Source: Mycobacterium sp. ACS4331
GTDB taxonomy: Bacteria; Actinomycetota; Actinomycetes; Mycobacteriales; Mycobacteriaceae
Length of the DNA stretch: 64,000 nt
Reading direction: 5' to 3'
NCBI RefSeq assembly: GCF_001667265.1
Contig: NZ_LZHW01000102.1
Span: 124,001 to 188,000 of the forward strand
A program made the translations under genes and the position numbers. A model generated the notes under the pieces. It saw only the letters and a list, made by a program, of their open reading frames with translations. It was not told where the DNA came from and searched no databases. Position 1 is the stretch's first letter. Every line of letters begins with the position of its first letter. Shown here piece by piece: positions 16,671 through 25,328 of the stretch.

Positions 16671-17306
16671 TCAGGTCGTCGCGGCGCGCCGCATCAGGGA
16701 CAACCCCACCGCGGCCGCCGCGAACAGACCCGAGAAGGTCCGGTTGACCAGGCGCTGCTGGCGCGGTGTCGTCAGCCACCGCATCAACCGCGAGGCCAGC
16801 GCGGCGTAGCCACCCATGACCGCCAGATCCACGACGACCATCGTGACGCCGATCGCGAGGTACTGCGGGGGCAGCGGAGCGGTCGGCACGACGAACTGGG
16901 GCAACACGGCGAGCAGGAACACCAGACCCTTGGGGTTGGTGAGGTTGATCAGCGCCCCGCGCACCACCAGGCCACGGCGCGTGGACACCGGCGCCACGTC
17001 CAACTCGCTCTCGAGGTCCATCGCAGCGCTGCGCCACTGCCGAACCGCCAGGTAGACGAGGTAGAGCACGCCCAGCCACTTCACGACAGTGAAAGCCAGC
17101 ACCGAACTCGCCACCAGGGCGCCGAGGCCCACAGCCACCAGCACCAGTTGCGTCATCAGCCCGATCTGCAGGCCGAGGATCGTCCAGTAGGTGCGTCGCA
17201 CGCCGTGCGTCAAACCGGTGGCCATCGACAGTATTGCGCCCGCGCCAGGGGACACACTGATGGCGATCGCGGCCCCGATGAAGGCCAACCACAGCTGCAA
17301 CTCCAT
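16671..17306 (-). CDS. LysE/RhtB-family exporter
   Basis: A 211-aa polytopic protein with the LysE/RhtB signature: an N-terminal helix AAIAISVSPGAGAILSMATGL, then GALINLTNPKGLVFLLAVLPQF, and five to six hydrophobic helices. Members export amino acids such as Lys, Arg, Thr or homoserine; specificity cannot be read here. ATG 17306 begins at the usual family N-terminus. It converges on the PknH-sensor-like gene with a 7-bp gap and diverges from hisD. Confidence 0.88.
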   Translation of the reverse strand: MELQLWLAFIGAAIAISVSPGAGAILSMATGLTHGVRRTYWTILGLQIGLMTQLVLVAVGLGALVASSVLAFTVVKWLGVLYLVYLAVRQWRSAAMDLESELDVAPVSTRRGLVVRGALINLTNPKGLVFLLAVLPQFVVPTAPLPPQYLAIGVTMVVVDLAVMGGYAALASRLMRWLTTPRQQRLVNRTFSGLFAAAAVGLSLMRRAATT

Positions 17307-17372
17307 GGCCGAAGTGTGGCAGTGATCGACATCGCAGCTCAAACGGATTTTTATTCAACTGGACCGATCAGC

Positions 17373-17385
17373 GACAATTGAAGAG
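17373..17385 (+). promoter_or_regulatory. his operon -10 box, probable leaderless start
   Basis: GACAAT (17373-17378, five of six matches to TACAAT) ends 7 bp before ATG 17386. The spacing predicts that transcription starts at the hisD start codon. No T-box, attenuator or leader peptide fits in the 80 bp before hisD. Confidence 0.5.
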
Positions 17386-18726
17386 ATGTCCAACTTCGCT
17401 ATGTCCCGAATCGACCTGCGCGGCCGCGGCCTGTCCGCGGCGCAACTGCGCGCCACCCTGCCGAGGGGCGGCGTCGACGTCGACGCCGTGGTGCCCAAGG
17501 TGCGACCCATCGTGGACGCCGTCGCCGAGCATGGCGCGCAGGCCGCGTTGGACTACGGACAGTCATTCGACGGTGTTCGCCCCGATGCGGTCCGCGTGCC
17601 CGCCGAGGCGATCCAGCGCGCGTTCTCCGAATTGGACCCCGACGTGCGGGCGGCGCTGGAGGTGGCGATCGAGCGCGCCCGCGCCGTGCACGCCGATCAG
17701 CGTCGCACCGACACCACCACCGAACTCGCCCCCGGGGCCACGGTCACCGAGCGGTGGGTACCCGTCGAGCGGGTCGGCCTGTACGTGCCCGGCGGCAACG
17801 CGGTCTACCCCTCGAGTGTCGTCATGAACGTCGTGCCCGCGCAGACGGCGGGGGTGGACTCCCTGGTCATCGCCAGCCCGCCGCAGGCTTCGAACCCGGC
17901 CCAGTTCCAGGGCCTGCCACACCCGACGATCCTGGCGGCCGCGGGCCTGCTCGGGGTCGATGAGGTGTGGGCCGTCGGCGGGGCCCAGGCCGTCGCCCTG
18001 CTGGCCTACGGCGGCACCGACACCGACGGCGCCGAGCTCGCCCCGGTGGACATGATCACCGGCCCGGGCAACATCTACGTGACCGCGGCCAAGCGGATCT
18101 GCCGCTCACAGGTCGGGATCGACGCCGAGGCCGGTCCCACCGAGATCGCGATCCTGGCCGACCACACGGCCGATCCCGTGCACGTCGCGGCCGACCTCAT
18201 CAGCCAGGCCGAGCACGACGAGATGGCCGCCAGTGTGCTGGTCACCACCAGTGTCGAGCTGGCCGAGGCCACCGACGCCGAGCTGACCCGTCAGCTCGAG
18301 ACCACCAAGCACCGGGCCCGCGTGACGACCGCGCTGAGCGGCCGGCAGTCGGCCACCGTCCTGGTCGACGACCTGGACGAGGGCGTGCGCGTGGCCAACG
18401 CCTACGCCGCCGAGCACCTTGAGATCCAGACCGCCGATGCGCTCGCGGTCGCGGGCCGGATCCGTTCCGCGGGTGCGATTTTCGTCGGCCCGTGGGCGCC
18501 GGTCAGTCTCGGTGACTACTGCGCGGGCTCGAACCACGTGCTGCCGACCGCCGGGTGCGCTCGGCACTCGAGTGGTCTGTCGGTGCAGACGTTCCTCAAG
18601 GGCATCCACGTCATCGACTACACCGAGGCCGCGCTCAAGGACGTCTCGGGTCACGTGATCACGCTGTCCAAGGCTGAGGACCTGCCCGCGCACGGAGAGG
18701 CGGTTCGCCGGAGGTTCGAGCGGTGA
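17386..18726 (+). CDS. hisD: Histidinol dehydrogenase HisD
   Basis: Zinc enzyme performing the last two oxidations to histidine. It is 446 aa. Motifs include GLYVPGGNAVYPSSV, the NAD region AVGGAQAVALLAYG, ITGPGNIYVTAAKR, AGPTEIAILAD, SQAEHDEMA (zinc ligands) and GDYCAGSNHVLPT. ATG 17386 is favoured by the -10 box 7 bp upstream; M. tuberculosis HisD begins nearer the internal ATG at 17401. It heads the his operon and overlaps hisC by 4 bp. Confidence 0.96.
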   Translation: MSNFAMSRIDLRGRGLSAAQLRATLPRGGVDVDAVVPKVRPIVDAVAEHGAQAALDYGQSFDGVRPDAVRVPAEAIQRAFSELDPDVRAALEVAIERARAVHADQRRTDTTTELAPGATVTERWVPVERVGLYVPGGNAVYPSSVVMNVVPAQTAGVDSLVIASPPQASNPAQFQGLPHPTILAAAGLLGVDEVWAVGGAQAVALLAYGGTDTDGAELAPVDMITGPGNIYVTAAKRICRSQVGIDAEAGPTEIAILADHTADPVHVAADLISQAEHDEMAASVLVTTSVELAEATDAELTRQLETTKHRARVTTALSGRQSATVLVDDLDEGVRVANAYAAEHLEIQTADALAVAGRIRSAGAIFVGPWAPVSLGDYCAGSNHVLPTAGCARHSSGLSVQTFLKGIHVIDYTEAALKDVSGHVITLSKAEDLPAHGEAVRRRFER

Positions 18727-19856
18727 TCGGTGATTCCGTGAGCCTGGCCGACCTTCCGCTGCGCGATGACCTGCGCGGAAAGTCGCCCTACGGCGCACCG
18801 CAGCTGTCGGTTCCGGTGCGGCTCAACACCAACGAGAACCCGCACCCACCGACGGAGGCGCTGATCGACGACGTGACCTCCTCCGTCCGAGCCGCGGCGG
18901 CCGAACTGCACCGCTACCCGGATCGCGACGCCGTGGCGCTGCGAACCGATCTGGCTGCCTATGTCACCTCGGCGACCGGTATCGAGGTCGGAGCGGAGAA
19001 CCTCTGGGCCGCAAACGGTTCCAACGAGATCCTGCAGCAGCTGCTGCAGGCCTTCGGCGGGCCGGGCCGCAGTGCGATCGGGTTCGTCCCGTCGTACTCG
19101 ATGCACCCGATCATCTCCGACGGCACGCAGACCCGGTGGGTGAGCGCGACGCGGTCGGCGGACTTCGCGCTGGACACCGACGTCGCGGTGGCCGCGATCG
19201 AGCAGCACCGTCCCGATGTGGTGTTCGTCACCAGCCCGAACAACCCCACAGGGCAGAGCATTCCGCTCGACGATCTGCGTCGCATCCTGGCGGCCATGAC
19301 GGGCGGCGTGCTCGTCGTCGACGAGGCCTATGGGGAGTTCTCCTCTCAGCCCAGCGCCGTCGCGCTGATCGACGAGCATCCGACGAAGGTCGTCGTCAGC
19401 CGAACGATGAGCAAGGCCTTCGCCTTCGCCGGCGGTCGGTTGGGCTACCTGATCTCCTCACCGGCGGTCATCGACGCGATGCTGCTGGTGCGACTGCCGT
19501 ATCACCTCTCGGTGCTCACCCAGGTCGCGGCGCGTGCCGCGCTGCGGCATGCCGACGACACCCTGGGCAGCGTCGCGGCCCTGGTCGCCGAGCGCAATCG
19601 GGTGTCGAAAGCGCTGGCAGAGTACGGCTTCCGAGTGGTGGACAGTGACGCAAACTTCGTGCTGTTCGGCGAGTTCGCCGACGCCTCCGCCACGTGGCAA
19701 CGTTATCTGGACGACGGCGTGCTGATCCGGGACGTGGGCATCCCGGGCTTCCTGCGCACCACGATCGGCCTGACCGCCGAGAACGACGCATTCCTGGCCG
19801 CGAGTCAGCGCCTGGCCGCGACCGAACTGGCCCCGAACCGAGTAGGAGCACCGTGA
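18723..19856 (+). CDS. hisC: Histidinol-phosphate aminotransferase HisC
   Basis: PLP transaminase making histidinol phosphate from imidazole acetol phosphate and glutamate. It is 377 aa. It shows LNTNENPHPP near the N-terminus, LWAANGSNEILQQLLQAF, FVTSPNNPTGQS, VVDEAYGEF and the PLP lysine in SRTMSKAFAFAGGRLGY (Lys231). The GTG overlaps the hisD stop (GTGA); a GTG at 18738 is an alternative. It overlaps hisB by 4 bp. Confidence 0.96.
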   Translation: MIGDSVSLADLPLRDDLRGKSPYGAPQLSVPVRLNTNENPHPPTEALIDDVTSSVRAAAAELHRYPDRDAVALRTDLAAYVTSATGIEVGAENLWAANGSNEILQQLLQAFGGPGRSAIGFVPSYSMHPIISDGTQTRWVSATRSADFALDTDVAVAAIEQHRPDVVFVTSPNNPTGQSIPLDDLRRILAAMTGGVLVVDEAYGEFSSQPSAVALIDEHPTKVVVSRTMSKAFAFAGGRLGYLISSPAVIDAMLLVRLPYHLSVLTQVAARAALRHADDTLGSVAALVAERNRVSKALAEYGFRVVDSDANFVLFGEFADASATWQRYLDDGVLIRDVGIPGFLRTTIGLTAENDAFLAASQRLAATELAPNRVGAP

Positions 19857-20461
19857 CCCGCTACGCGAAGGTCGAACGCAAGACCAGGGAGTCCGACATC
19901 ACCGTCGAGATCGACCTGGACGGCACCGGGAAGGTGCAGATCGACACGGGTGTGCCGTTCTTCGACCACATGCTGACCTCGCTGGGCAGCCACGCGAGCT
20001 TCGACCTCACGGTGCGCGCCGTGGGCGACATCGAGATCGAGGCGCACCACACCGTCGAGGACACCGCGATCGTGCTGGGCACCGCGCTCGGTCAGGCGCT
20101 CGGCGACAAGAAGGGCATCCGTCGCTTCGGTGACTCGTTCATCCCGATGGACGAGACGCTCGCGCACGCCGCGGTCGATGTCTCCGGGCGGCCCTACTTC
20201 GTCCACACCGGCGAACCCGAGTCCATGGTGACCTTCACGATCGCAGGCAGCGGTGCGCCGTATCACACGGTGATCAACCGGCACGTCTTCGAGTCGCTGG
20301 CCTTCAACGCCCGCATCGCACTGCACGTGCGCACGATCTACGGACGCGACCCGCACCACATCACCGAGGCCCAGTACAAGGCCGTGGCGCGGGCGCTGCG
20401 TCAGGCCGTCGAGCCCGATCCTCGGGTCGCGGGCGTGCCGTCCACGAAAGGCACCCTGTGA
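19853..20461 (+). CDS. hisB: Imidazoleglycerol-phosphate dehydratase HisB
   Basis: Manganese enzyme dehydrating IGP to imidazole acetol phosphate. It is a monofunctional 202-aa form with no phosphatase domain. Metal-binding repeats are FFDHMLTSLGSHASFDL and IEAHHTVEDTAIVLG, then the second half DETLAHAAVDVSGR and HVFESLAFNARIALH. GTG 19853 overlaps the hisC stop, with AGGAG at 19844-19848. Confidence 0.96.
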   Translation: MTRYAKVERKTRESDITVEIDLDGTGKVQIDTGVPFFDHMLTSLGSHASFDLTVRAVGDIEIEAHHTVEDTAIVLGTALGQALGDKKGIRRFGDSFIPMDETLAHAAVDVSGRPYFVHTGEPESMVTFTIAGSGAPYHTVINRHVFESLAFNARIALHVRTIYGRDPHHITEAQYKAVARALRQAVEPDPRVAGVPSTKGTL

Positions 20462-21084
20462 GCGGCACTTCCAAGTCCGTGGTGGTGCTCGACTACGGCT
20501 CGGGCAACCTGCGGTCCGCGCAGCGTGCCCTTGAGCGGGTCGGCGCCGACGTCGAGGTGACCGCGGATCCCGCCGCGGCCGCCAATGCCGATGGGCTCGT
20601 CGTTCCCGGGGTCGGCGCGTTCGAAGCCTGCATGACCGGACTGCGTTCGATCAACGGCGAGCAGATCATCGCCGATCGGGTGGCCGCGGGACGGCCCGTG
20701 CTCGGTGTCTGCGTCGGCATGCAGATCCTGTTCGCCCGCGGCGTTGAGTTCGGGGTCGAGTCGACGGGCTGCGGACAGTGGCCCGGCGCGGTGACCAGGC
20801 TTGACGCCCCGGTCATCCCGCACATGGGCTGGAACGTGGTGCAGGCGCCGTCGGAGAGCGTGCTGTTCAAAGGTTTGGACTCCTCCACCCGGTTCTATTT
20901 CGTGCACTCGTACGCCGCGCAGCGCTGGGAGGGCAGTCCCGACGCACTGCTGACCTGGGCCACCCACCACGTGCCGTTCCTTGCGGCCGTGGAGGACGGT
21001 CCGCTGTCGGCGACACAATTTCATCCGGAGAAGAGTGGCGATGCCGGTGCCTCGCTGCTCGCGAATTGGGTTGAGGGACTGTGA
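20458..21084 (+). CDS. hisH: Imidazole glycerol phosphate synthase glutaminase subunit HisH
   Basis: Class I glutamine amidotransferase feeding ammonia to HisF. It is 208 aa. The triad is visible: nucleophile Cys85 in GVCVGMQ, His189 and Glu191 in FHPEKS; the oxyanion strand VPGVGAFEACM is also present. GTG 20458 overlaps the hisB stop and the gene overlaps hisA. HisF follows two genes later, with hisA and impA between. Confidence 0.95.
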   Translation: MSGTSKSVVVLDYGSGNLRSAQRALERVGADVEVTADPAAAANADGLVVPGVGAFEACMTGLRSINGEQIIADRVAAGRPVLGVCVGMQILFARGVEFGVESTGCGQWPGAVTRLDAPVIPHMGWNVVQAPSESVLFKGLDSSTRFYFVHSYAAQRWEGSPDALLTWATHHVPFLAAVEDGPLSATQFHPEKSGDAGASLLANWVEGL

Positions 21085-21827
21085 CTTCTAAACCACCACT
21101 GATTCTGCTTCCTGCCGTCGACGTGGTCGACGGCAAGGCCGTGCGGCTCGTGCAGGGCAAGGCCGGCAGTGAGACCGACTACGGGTCGGCGCTCGAGGCC
21201 GCCGAGACCTGGCAGCGCGACGGCGCCGAGTGGATCCACCTCGTGGATCTCGACGCCGCCTTCGGTCGCGGCTCCAACCGCGAACTGCTGGCCGAGGTCG
21301 TCGGCAAGCTGGACGTCGCGGTCGAGTTGTCCGGCGGCATCCGCGACGACGAGTCACTGCGCGCGGCGCTGGCCACCGGGTGCGCCCGGGTCAACATCGG
21401 CACCGCGGCGCTGGAGAACCCGACATGGTGTGCGCAGGCGATCGCCGAATACGGCGACCGGGTCGCGGTCGGCCTCGACGTCCAGATCATCGACGGTGCG
21501 CACCGGCTGCGGGGCCGCGGCTGGGAGACCGACGGCGGAGACCTCTGGGAGGTGCTGGATCGCCTTGACGCCGAGGGGTGTTCGCGTTTCGTGGTCACCG
21601 ATGTCACCAAGGACGGCACCCTGACCGGACCCAATCTCGAACTGCTCGGCGAGGTCGCCAAACGCACCGACAAGCCCGTGATCGCCTCCGGCGGTGTGTC
21701 GAGCCTCGACGACCTTCGGGCCATCGCGACCCTGACCGATGTCGGCGTCGAGGGCGCGATCGTCGGCAAGGCGCTCTACGCCGAGCGGTTCACGCTGCCG
21801 CAGGCGCTGGCCGCGGTCAGCGGTTAG
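21081..21827 (+). CDS. hisA: Bifunctional HisA/TrpF isomerase PriA
   Basis: A 248-aa (beta-alpha)8 isomerase. In actinobacteria this single enzyme isomerises both ProFAR (histidine) and PRA (tryptophan), because a separate trpF is absent; none is seen in the trp cluster here, which supports that role. The catalytic Asp pair is Asp14 (LPAVDVVDG) and Asp178 (DVTKDGTL), spaced as in M. tuberculosis PriA. GTG 21081 overlaps hisH by 4 bp. Confidence 0.95.
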   Translation: MTSKPPLILLPAVDVVDGKAVRLVQGKAGSETDYGSALEAAETWQRDGAEWIHLVDLDAAFGRGSNRELLAEVVGKLDVAVELSGGIRDDESLRAALATGCARVNIGTAALENPTWCAQAIAEYGDRVAVGLDVQIIDGAHRLRGRGWETDGGDLWEVLDRLDAEGCSRFVVTDVTKDGTLTGPNLELLGEVAKRTDKPVIASGGVSSLDDLRAIATLTDVGVEGAIVGKALYAERFTLPQALAAVSG

Positions 21828-21833
21828 ACCGCT

Positions 21834-22652
21834 ATGGCGCTCGACTCCGATCAGCTCGCGGGCTGGCTGCAGACCGCCGCCGGCGTCCTCGACGGCGCGT
21901 CCGACCAGTTCATCGCGGGGCACCGCGCCGATTCGGCCGTGGCCAAGAAGGGCAACGACTTCGCCACCGAGATCGACCTGGCAATCGAGCGGCGGGTCGT
22001 CGCGGAACTGAACCGGTTGACCGGGATCGGCGTGCACGGCGAGGAGTTCGGCGGCGAGTCGCTGGACTCCGAGTACGTGTGGGTGCTCGATCCCATCGAC
22101 GGTACGTTCAACTATGCGGCGGGTTCTCCGATGGCCGCGATCCTTCTGGGGCTGCTGCACAACGGCGAACCGATCGCGGGGCTGACCTGGCTGCCGTTCG
22201 TCGGGCAGCGCTACACCGCGATGGCGGGGTTTCCGATGCAGGACAACGGTGTCACTCTGCCCGCTTTGGAGCCCACCACGCTGGCGGAGTCGATGGTCGG
22301 GATCCAGACCTACAACATCGACTCGCGCGGCACGTTCCCCGGGCGTTACCGCAGCGCGGTCCTGGACAACCTCAGTCGGGTCTGCTCACGCGTGCGCATG
22401 CACGGCGCGACCGGCATCGACCTCGCCTACGTCGGCGCCGGAATCCTGGGCGCCGCCATCAGTTTCGGCCACCACATCTGGGACCACGCCGCGGGTGTGG
22501 CGCTGGTGAGGTCGGCCGGAGGCATCGTCACCGACCTGGCCGGCCAGGAGTGGACCCCCGCGTCGCGGTCGGCGTTGGCCGCCGCGCCCGGTGTGCACGA
22601 GGAGATGCTCGAGATACTGCGTTCGGTCGGAAACCCGGAGGACTACCTGTGA
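21834..22652 (+). CDS. impA: Inositol-monophosphatase-family phosphatase
   Basis: A 272-aa Mg2+-dependent, Li+-sensitive-type phosphatase. Metal motifs are GEEFGGES, DPIDGTFNYAAGSP and WDHAAGVALVRSAGG. It corresponds to Rv1604 (impA), whose M. smegmatis counterpart has been linked to phosphatidylinositol mannoside levels. Its place inside the his operon makes a histidinol-phosphate phosphatase role conceivable, but that role is assigned to another family member in M. tuberculosis. It starts 6 bp after hisA and overlaps hisF by 4 bp. Confidence 0.9.
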   Translation: MALDSDQLAGWLQTAAGVLDGASDQFIAGHRADSAVAKKGNDFATEIDLAIERRVVAELNRLTGIGVHGEEFGGESLDSEYVWVLDPIDGTFNYAAGSPMAAILLGLLHNGEPIAGLTWLPFVGQRYTAMAGFPMQDNGVTLPALEPTTLAESMVGIQTYNIDSRGTFPGRYRSAVLDNLSRVCSRVRMHGATGIDLAYVGAGILGAAISFGHHIWDHAAGVALVRSAGGIVTDLAGQEWTPASRSALAAAPGVHEEMLEILRSVGNPEDYL

Positions 22653-23431
22653 TCATCAGTGATGTTGCGACTCGGGTCATCCCGTGCCTCGACGTCGACG
22701 CGGGCCGCGTGGTCAAGGGCGTGAACTTCGAGAATCTGCGCGACGCAGGCGATCCCGTCGAGTTGGCGGCGGCCTACGACGCCGAGGGCGCCGACGAGTT
22801 GACGTTCCTCGACGTCACGGCGTCCTCCTCGGGTCGTGCCACGATGCTGGAGGTCGTGCGGCGCACCGCCGAACAGGTCTTCATCCCACTGACGGTCGGC
22901 GGGGGCGTCCGCTCGGTCGAGGACGTCGACGTGCTGCTGCGCGCGGGGGCCGACAAGGTCTCGGTCAACACCGCGGCGATCGCGCGTCCGGAACTGCTGG
23001 CGGAGCTCTCACGCCAGTTCGGGTCTCAGTGCATCGTGCTGTCGGTCGATGCGCGGACCGTGTCCGCGGGCGGCGAGGCCACGCCGTCGGGATGGGAGGT
23101 CACCACCCACGGCGGTCGGCGCGGCACCGGGATCGACGCGGTCGAGTGGGCCGTGCGCGGTGCCGAACTCGGCGTGGGGGAGATCCTGCTCAACTCGATG
23201 GACGCCGACGGCACCAAGGCCGGGTTCGACCTGCCGATGCTCAAGGCCGTGCGCGCCGCGGTGACGGTGCCGGTGATCGCCAGCGGCGGCGCGGGCGCGG
23301 TCGGCGACTTCGCGCCCGCTGTGCGGGCCGGCGCCGATGCGGTGTTGGCGGCCAGCGTCTTCCACTTCCGCGAACTGACCATCGGCGAGGTCAAGGCGGC
23401 CATGGCCGCAGAGGGGATCGTGGTGCGATGA
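22649..23431 (+). CDS. hisF: Imidazole glycerol phosphate synthase cyclase subunit HisF
   Basis: Cyclase that joins ammonia from HisH to PRFAR, releasing IGP and AICAR. It is a 260-aa (beta-alpha)8 barrel. The catalytic Asp15 lies in VIPCLDVDAGRVVKG and the second in the LSVDARTV strand; phosphate motifs are LTVGGGVRS and VIASGGAG. GTG 22649 overlaps the impA stop (GTGA). Confidence 0.96.
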   Translation: MIISDVATRVIPCLDVDAGRVVKGVNFENLRDAGDPVELAAAYDAEGADELTFLDVTASSSGRATMLEVVRRTAEQVFIPLTVGGGVRSVEDVDVLLRAGADKVSVNTAAIARPELLAELSRQFGSQCIVLSVDARTVSAGGEATPSGWEVTTHGGRRGTGIDAVEWAVRGAELGVGEILLNSMDADGTKAGFDLPMLKAVRAAVTVPVIASGGAGAVGDFAPAVRAGADAVLAASVFHFRELTIGEVKAAMAAEGIVVR

Positions 23432-23775
23432 CGGCCTTGGACCCCGCGATCGCGGCCCGACTCAAGCGCAATGCCGACGGCCTGTTCACCGCCGTGGTGC
23501 AGGAGCACGGTACCGGTGACGTGCTGATGGTCGCCTGGATGGACGACGCTGCACTGGCCCGCACGCTGGCCACCCGTGAGGCCACCTACTTCTCGCGGTC
23601 GCGCAACGAGCAGTGGATCAAGGGCGCCACGTCGGGGCACACCCAGCGCGTGCACTCGGTGCGCCTGGACTGCGACGGCGACGCCGTGCTGCTCGAGGTC
23701 GACCAGGTCGGCGGGGCGTGCCACACCGGTGACCACAGCTGCTTCGACGCCGACGTGCTGTTGACCTCCGACTGA
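23428..23775 (+). CDS. hisI: Phosphoribosyl-AMP cyclohydrolase HisI
   Basis: Zn/Mg enzyme opening the purine ring of PR-AMP. It is a monofunctional 115-aa form; the HisE pyrophosphatase domain is not fused and not in this window. Motifs are VAWMDDAAL, YFSRSRNEQWIKGATSGH, the metal site LDCDGDAVL and the zinc cysteines in GGACHTGDHSCF. ATG overlaps the hisF stop. It closes the operon. Confidence 0.96.
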   Translation: MTALDPAIAARLKRNADGLFTAVVQEHGTGDVLMVAWMDDAALARTLATREATYFSRSRNEQWIKGATSGHTQRVHSVRLDCDGDAVLLEVDQVGGACHTGDHSCFDADVLLTSD

Positions 23776-23818
23776 ATTCTCGCCGCTCGCCGACCTCCCA
23801 CGCGGTTAGGCTCGGCAG

Positions 23819-24811
23819 ATGAGCGACCCGTTCGGCCAGTGGCCCAACCCGTTCGGCGATCCCACACCGCGGCCGCCCGTCTTCCACGCCCCGCCACCGC
23901 CGCCACCGCGGCGGGACCGGAAAGTGGTGTGGTGGACCCTGGGAGCGGTCGGCGTGATGGCGATCGTCGTGGCGGTGACGGTGGCACTCGTGTTGCGCTC
24001 AGGGACCGACCCCGCACCCGGACCCGTGACCGCGGACTCGTCCGCCATGTCCGAACCTGCAGCGCAGGAGACGGTCGGCGTCGTCACCGACGAGCCGACG
24101 TGCGCGAAGTTCGATGCCCTCAACTTCGACGGCACCCAGCTGTTCCTCGACTTCGCCGGAGAGATTCCGCCGCTTCCGATGTCCTGGACGCCCGAACAGC
24201 GCCGCCACGCCGACGAACTGGCAGGCAGGTTCCGTGCGGCCGCTGACCAGACGGAGTCATTCCTGCTCGACAGTCCGAACCGGGCGGTGCGGGAACTCTA
24301 CGGGCAGTTGATCGCCCAGGCGCGCACGTTCGCCGACAAGCTGCCGTCCGCGGAGTTCTCGGGCCGCAGCCCCATTCTGTGGGCCGGTTCCAAGTACGGG
24401 TTGGCCGCTGGGGCGGCGGCCAACGCGCTGAAGGGAATCTGCTCGGCCGTTCGCACCGGTGATGCGAGCCGCAATCAGGTGCCCGGCATCCCGGTCACCG
24501 ATCCGCCGACACTCATCGCCGATCCGGCGAACCCGCAACTCATGCCGAGCGCACCGCTGCCCAACTGCACTGAGGCGCAACCGCTGTTCGCCCAATTCAT
24601 GCAGCAGCAGCGGCCCGCCGACATGCCGGAGCGCATCATCGACTTCGGTGAGCGCAGTGGCGACCCGATGGTCGCCTACCTGGCCACCTTCGCCGCGCAG
24701 AACGTGCGCGCAGCCGAGAAGTCGTCGACGTACTCCGCGTTGAACCTGCCGGCGAACTGGACTCTGCTGCTTCTGCAGTACACATGTGAGGCCGTCGCGG
24801 CGGCTCCCTAA
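23819..24811 (+). CDS. Pro-rich membrane-anchored extracytoplasmic protein, unknown function
   Basis: A 330-aa protein: a Pro-rich N-terminus (residues 1-35, with a run of prolines followed by RRDRK), one membrane helix (about 37-59), then an outer helical domain of about 240 residues with four cysteines (EPTCAKF, KGICSAV, LPNCTEA, QYTCEAV). This matches a common mycobacterial anchored-protein layout. ATG 23819 is supported by TAGGCT (23807-23812) 6 bp upstream, indicating a leaderless transcript separate from the his operon. Confidence 0.75.
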   Translation: MSDPFGQWPNPFGDPTPRPPVFHAPPPPPPRRDRKVVWWTLGAVGVMAIVVAVTVALVLRSGTDPAPGPVTADSSAMSEPAAQETVGVVTDEPTCAKFDALNFDGTQLFLDFAGEIPPLPMSWTPEQRRHADELAGRFRAAADQTESFLLDSPNRAVRELYGQLIAQARTFADKLPSAEFSGRSPILWAGSKYGLAAGAAANALKGICSAVRTGDASRNQVPGIPVTDPPTLIADPANPQLMPSAPLPNCTEAQPLFAQFMQQQRPADMPERIIDFGERSGDPMVAYLATFAAQNVRAAEKSSTYSALNLPANWTLLLLQYTCEAVAAAP

Positions 24812-24818
24812 CCGGGAT

Positions 24819-25277
24819 TCAGCCGCGAGCGCGCAACGTCTCCAGGGCCTTGTCGGCGTGGGTGTCCATGCTGATCTCGCTGGCGATCACCTCGAGCACC
24901 CTGCGGTCGGTGTCGATCACGAAGGTGGTGCGCTTGACCGGCAGGAACTTCCCGAGCAGGCCGCGCTTGACCCCGAACGCCGTGGCGACCTCACCGTCGG
25001 CGTCGGACAGCAGTGGGTAGTCGAACCTCTCCTTGCCGGCGAACTGCGCCTGCTTGTCGACACTGTCGGTGCTGATGCCGACCCGCTGGGCGCCGACCGC
25101 GGCGAATTCGGCCGCCAGGTCCCGGAAGTGGCAGGCCTCCTTGGTGCAGCCCGGTGTCATCGCGGCCGGGTAGAAGAACAACACCACCGGTCCGTCGACC
25201 AGAAACTCGCTGAGCTTGCGGACCGTGCCGGCCTGATCTGGCAGGGCGAAGTCCTCCACGACATCCCCAGGTTTCAT
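24819..25277 (-). CDS. bcpB: Peroxiredoxin Q / bacterioferritin comigratory protein BcpB
   Basis: A 152-aa thiol peroxidase reducing H2O2 and organic peroxides in the cytoplasm. The active site is TPGCTKEACHF with peroxidatic Cys44 and a resolving-type Cys49 four residues on, the PrxQ pattern. The rest (FFYPAAMTPG, YPLLSDADGEVATAFG, RTTFVIDTD) is the thioredoxin fold. It sits in the Rv1608c position, divergent from trpE. A GTG at 25286 is an alternative start. Confidence 0.92.
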   Translation of the reverse strand: MKPGDVVEDFALPDQAGTVRKLSEFLVDGPVVLFFYPAAMTPGCTKEACHFRDLAAEFAAVGAQRVGISTDSVDKQAQFAGKERFDYPLLSDADGEVATAFGVKRGLLGKFLPVKRTTFVIDTDRRVLEVIASEISMDTHADKALETLRARG

Positions 25278-25328
25278 GAGGGTCACGCTACGCCGGGACC
25301 GTGATGCCCGTCTGGGAGGATGGTCAGC

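Noticed and set aside
25278..25328. Tryptophan attenuator or leader peptide before trpE
   Set aside because: The bcpB-trpE gap is about 50 bp and contains no Trp-codon-rich peptide or competing hairpins.
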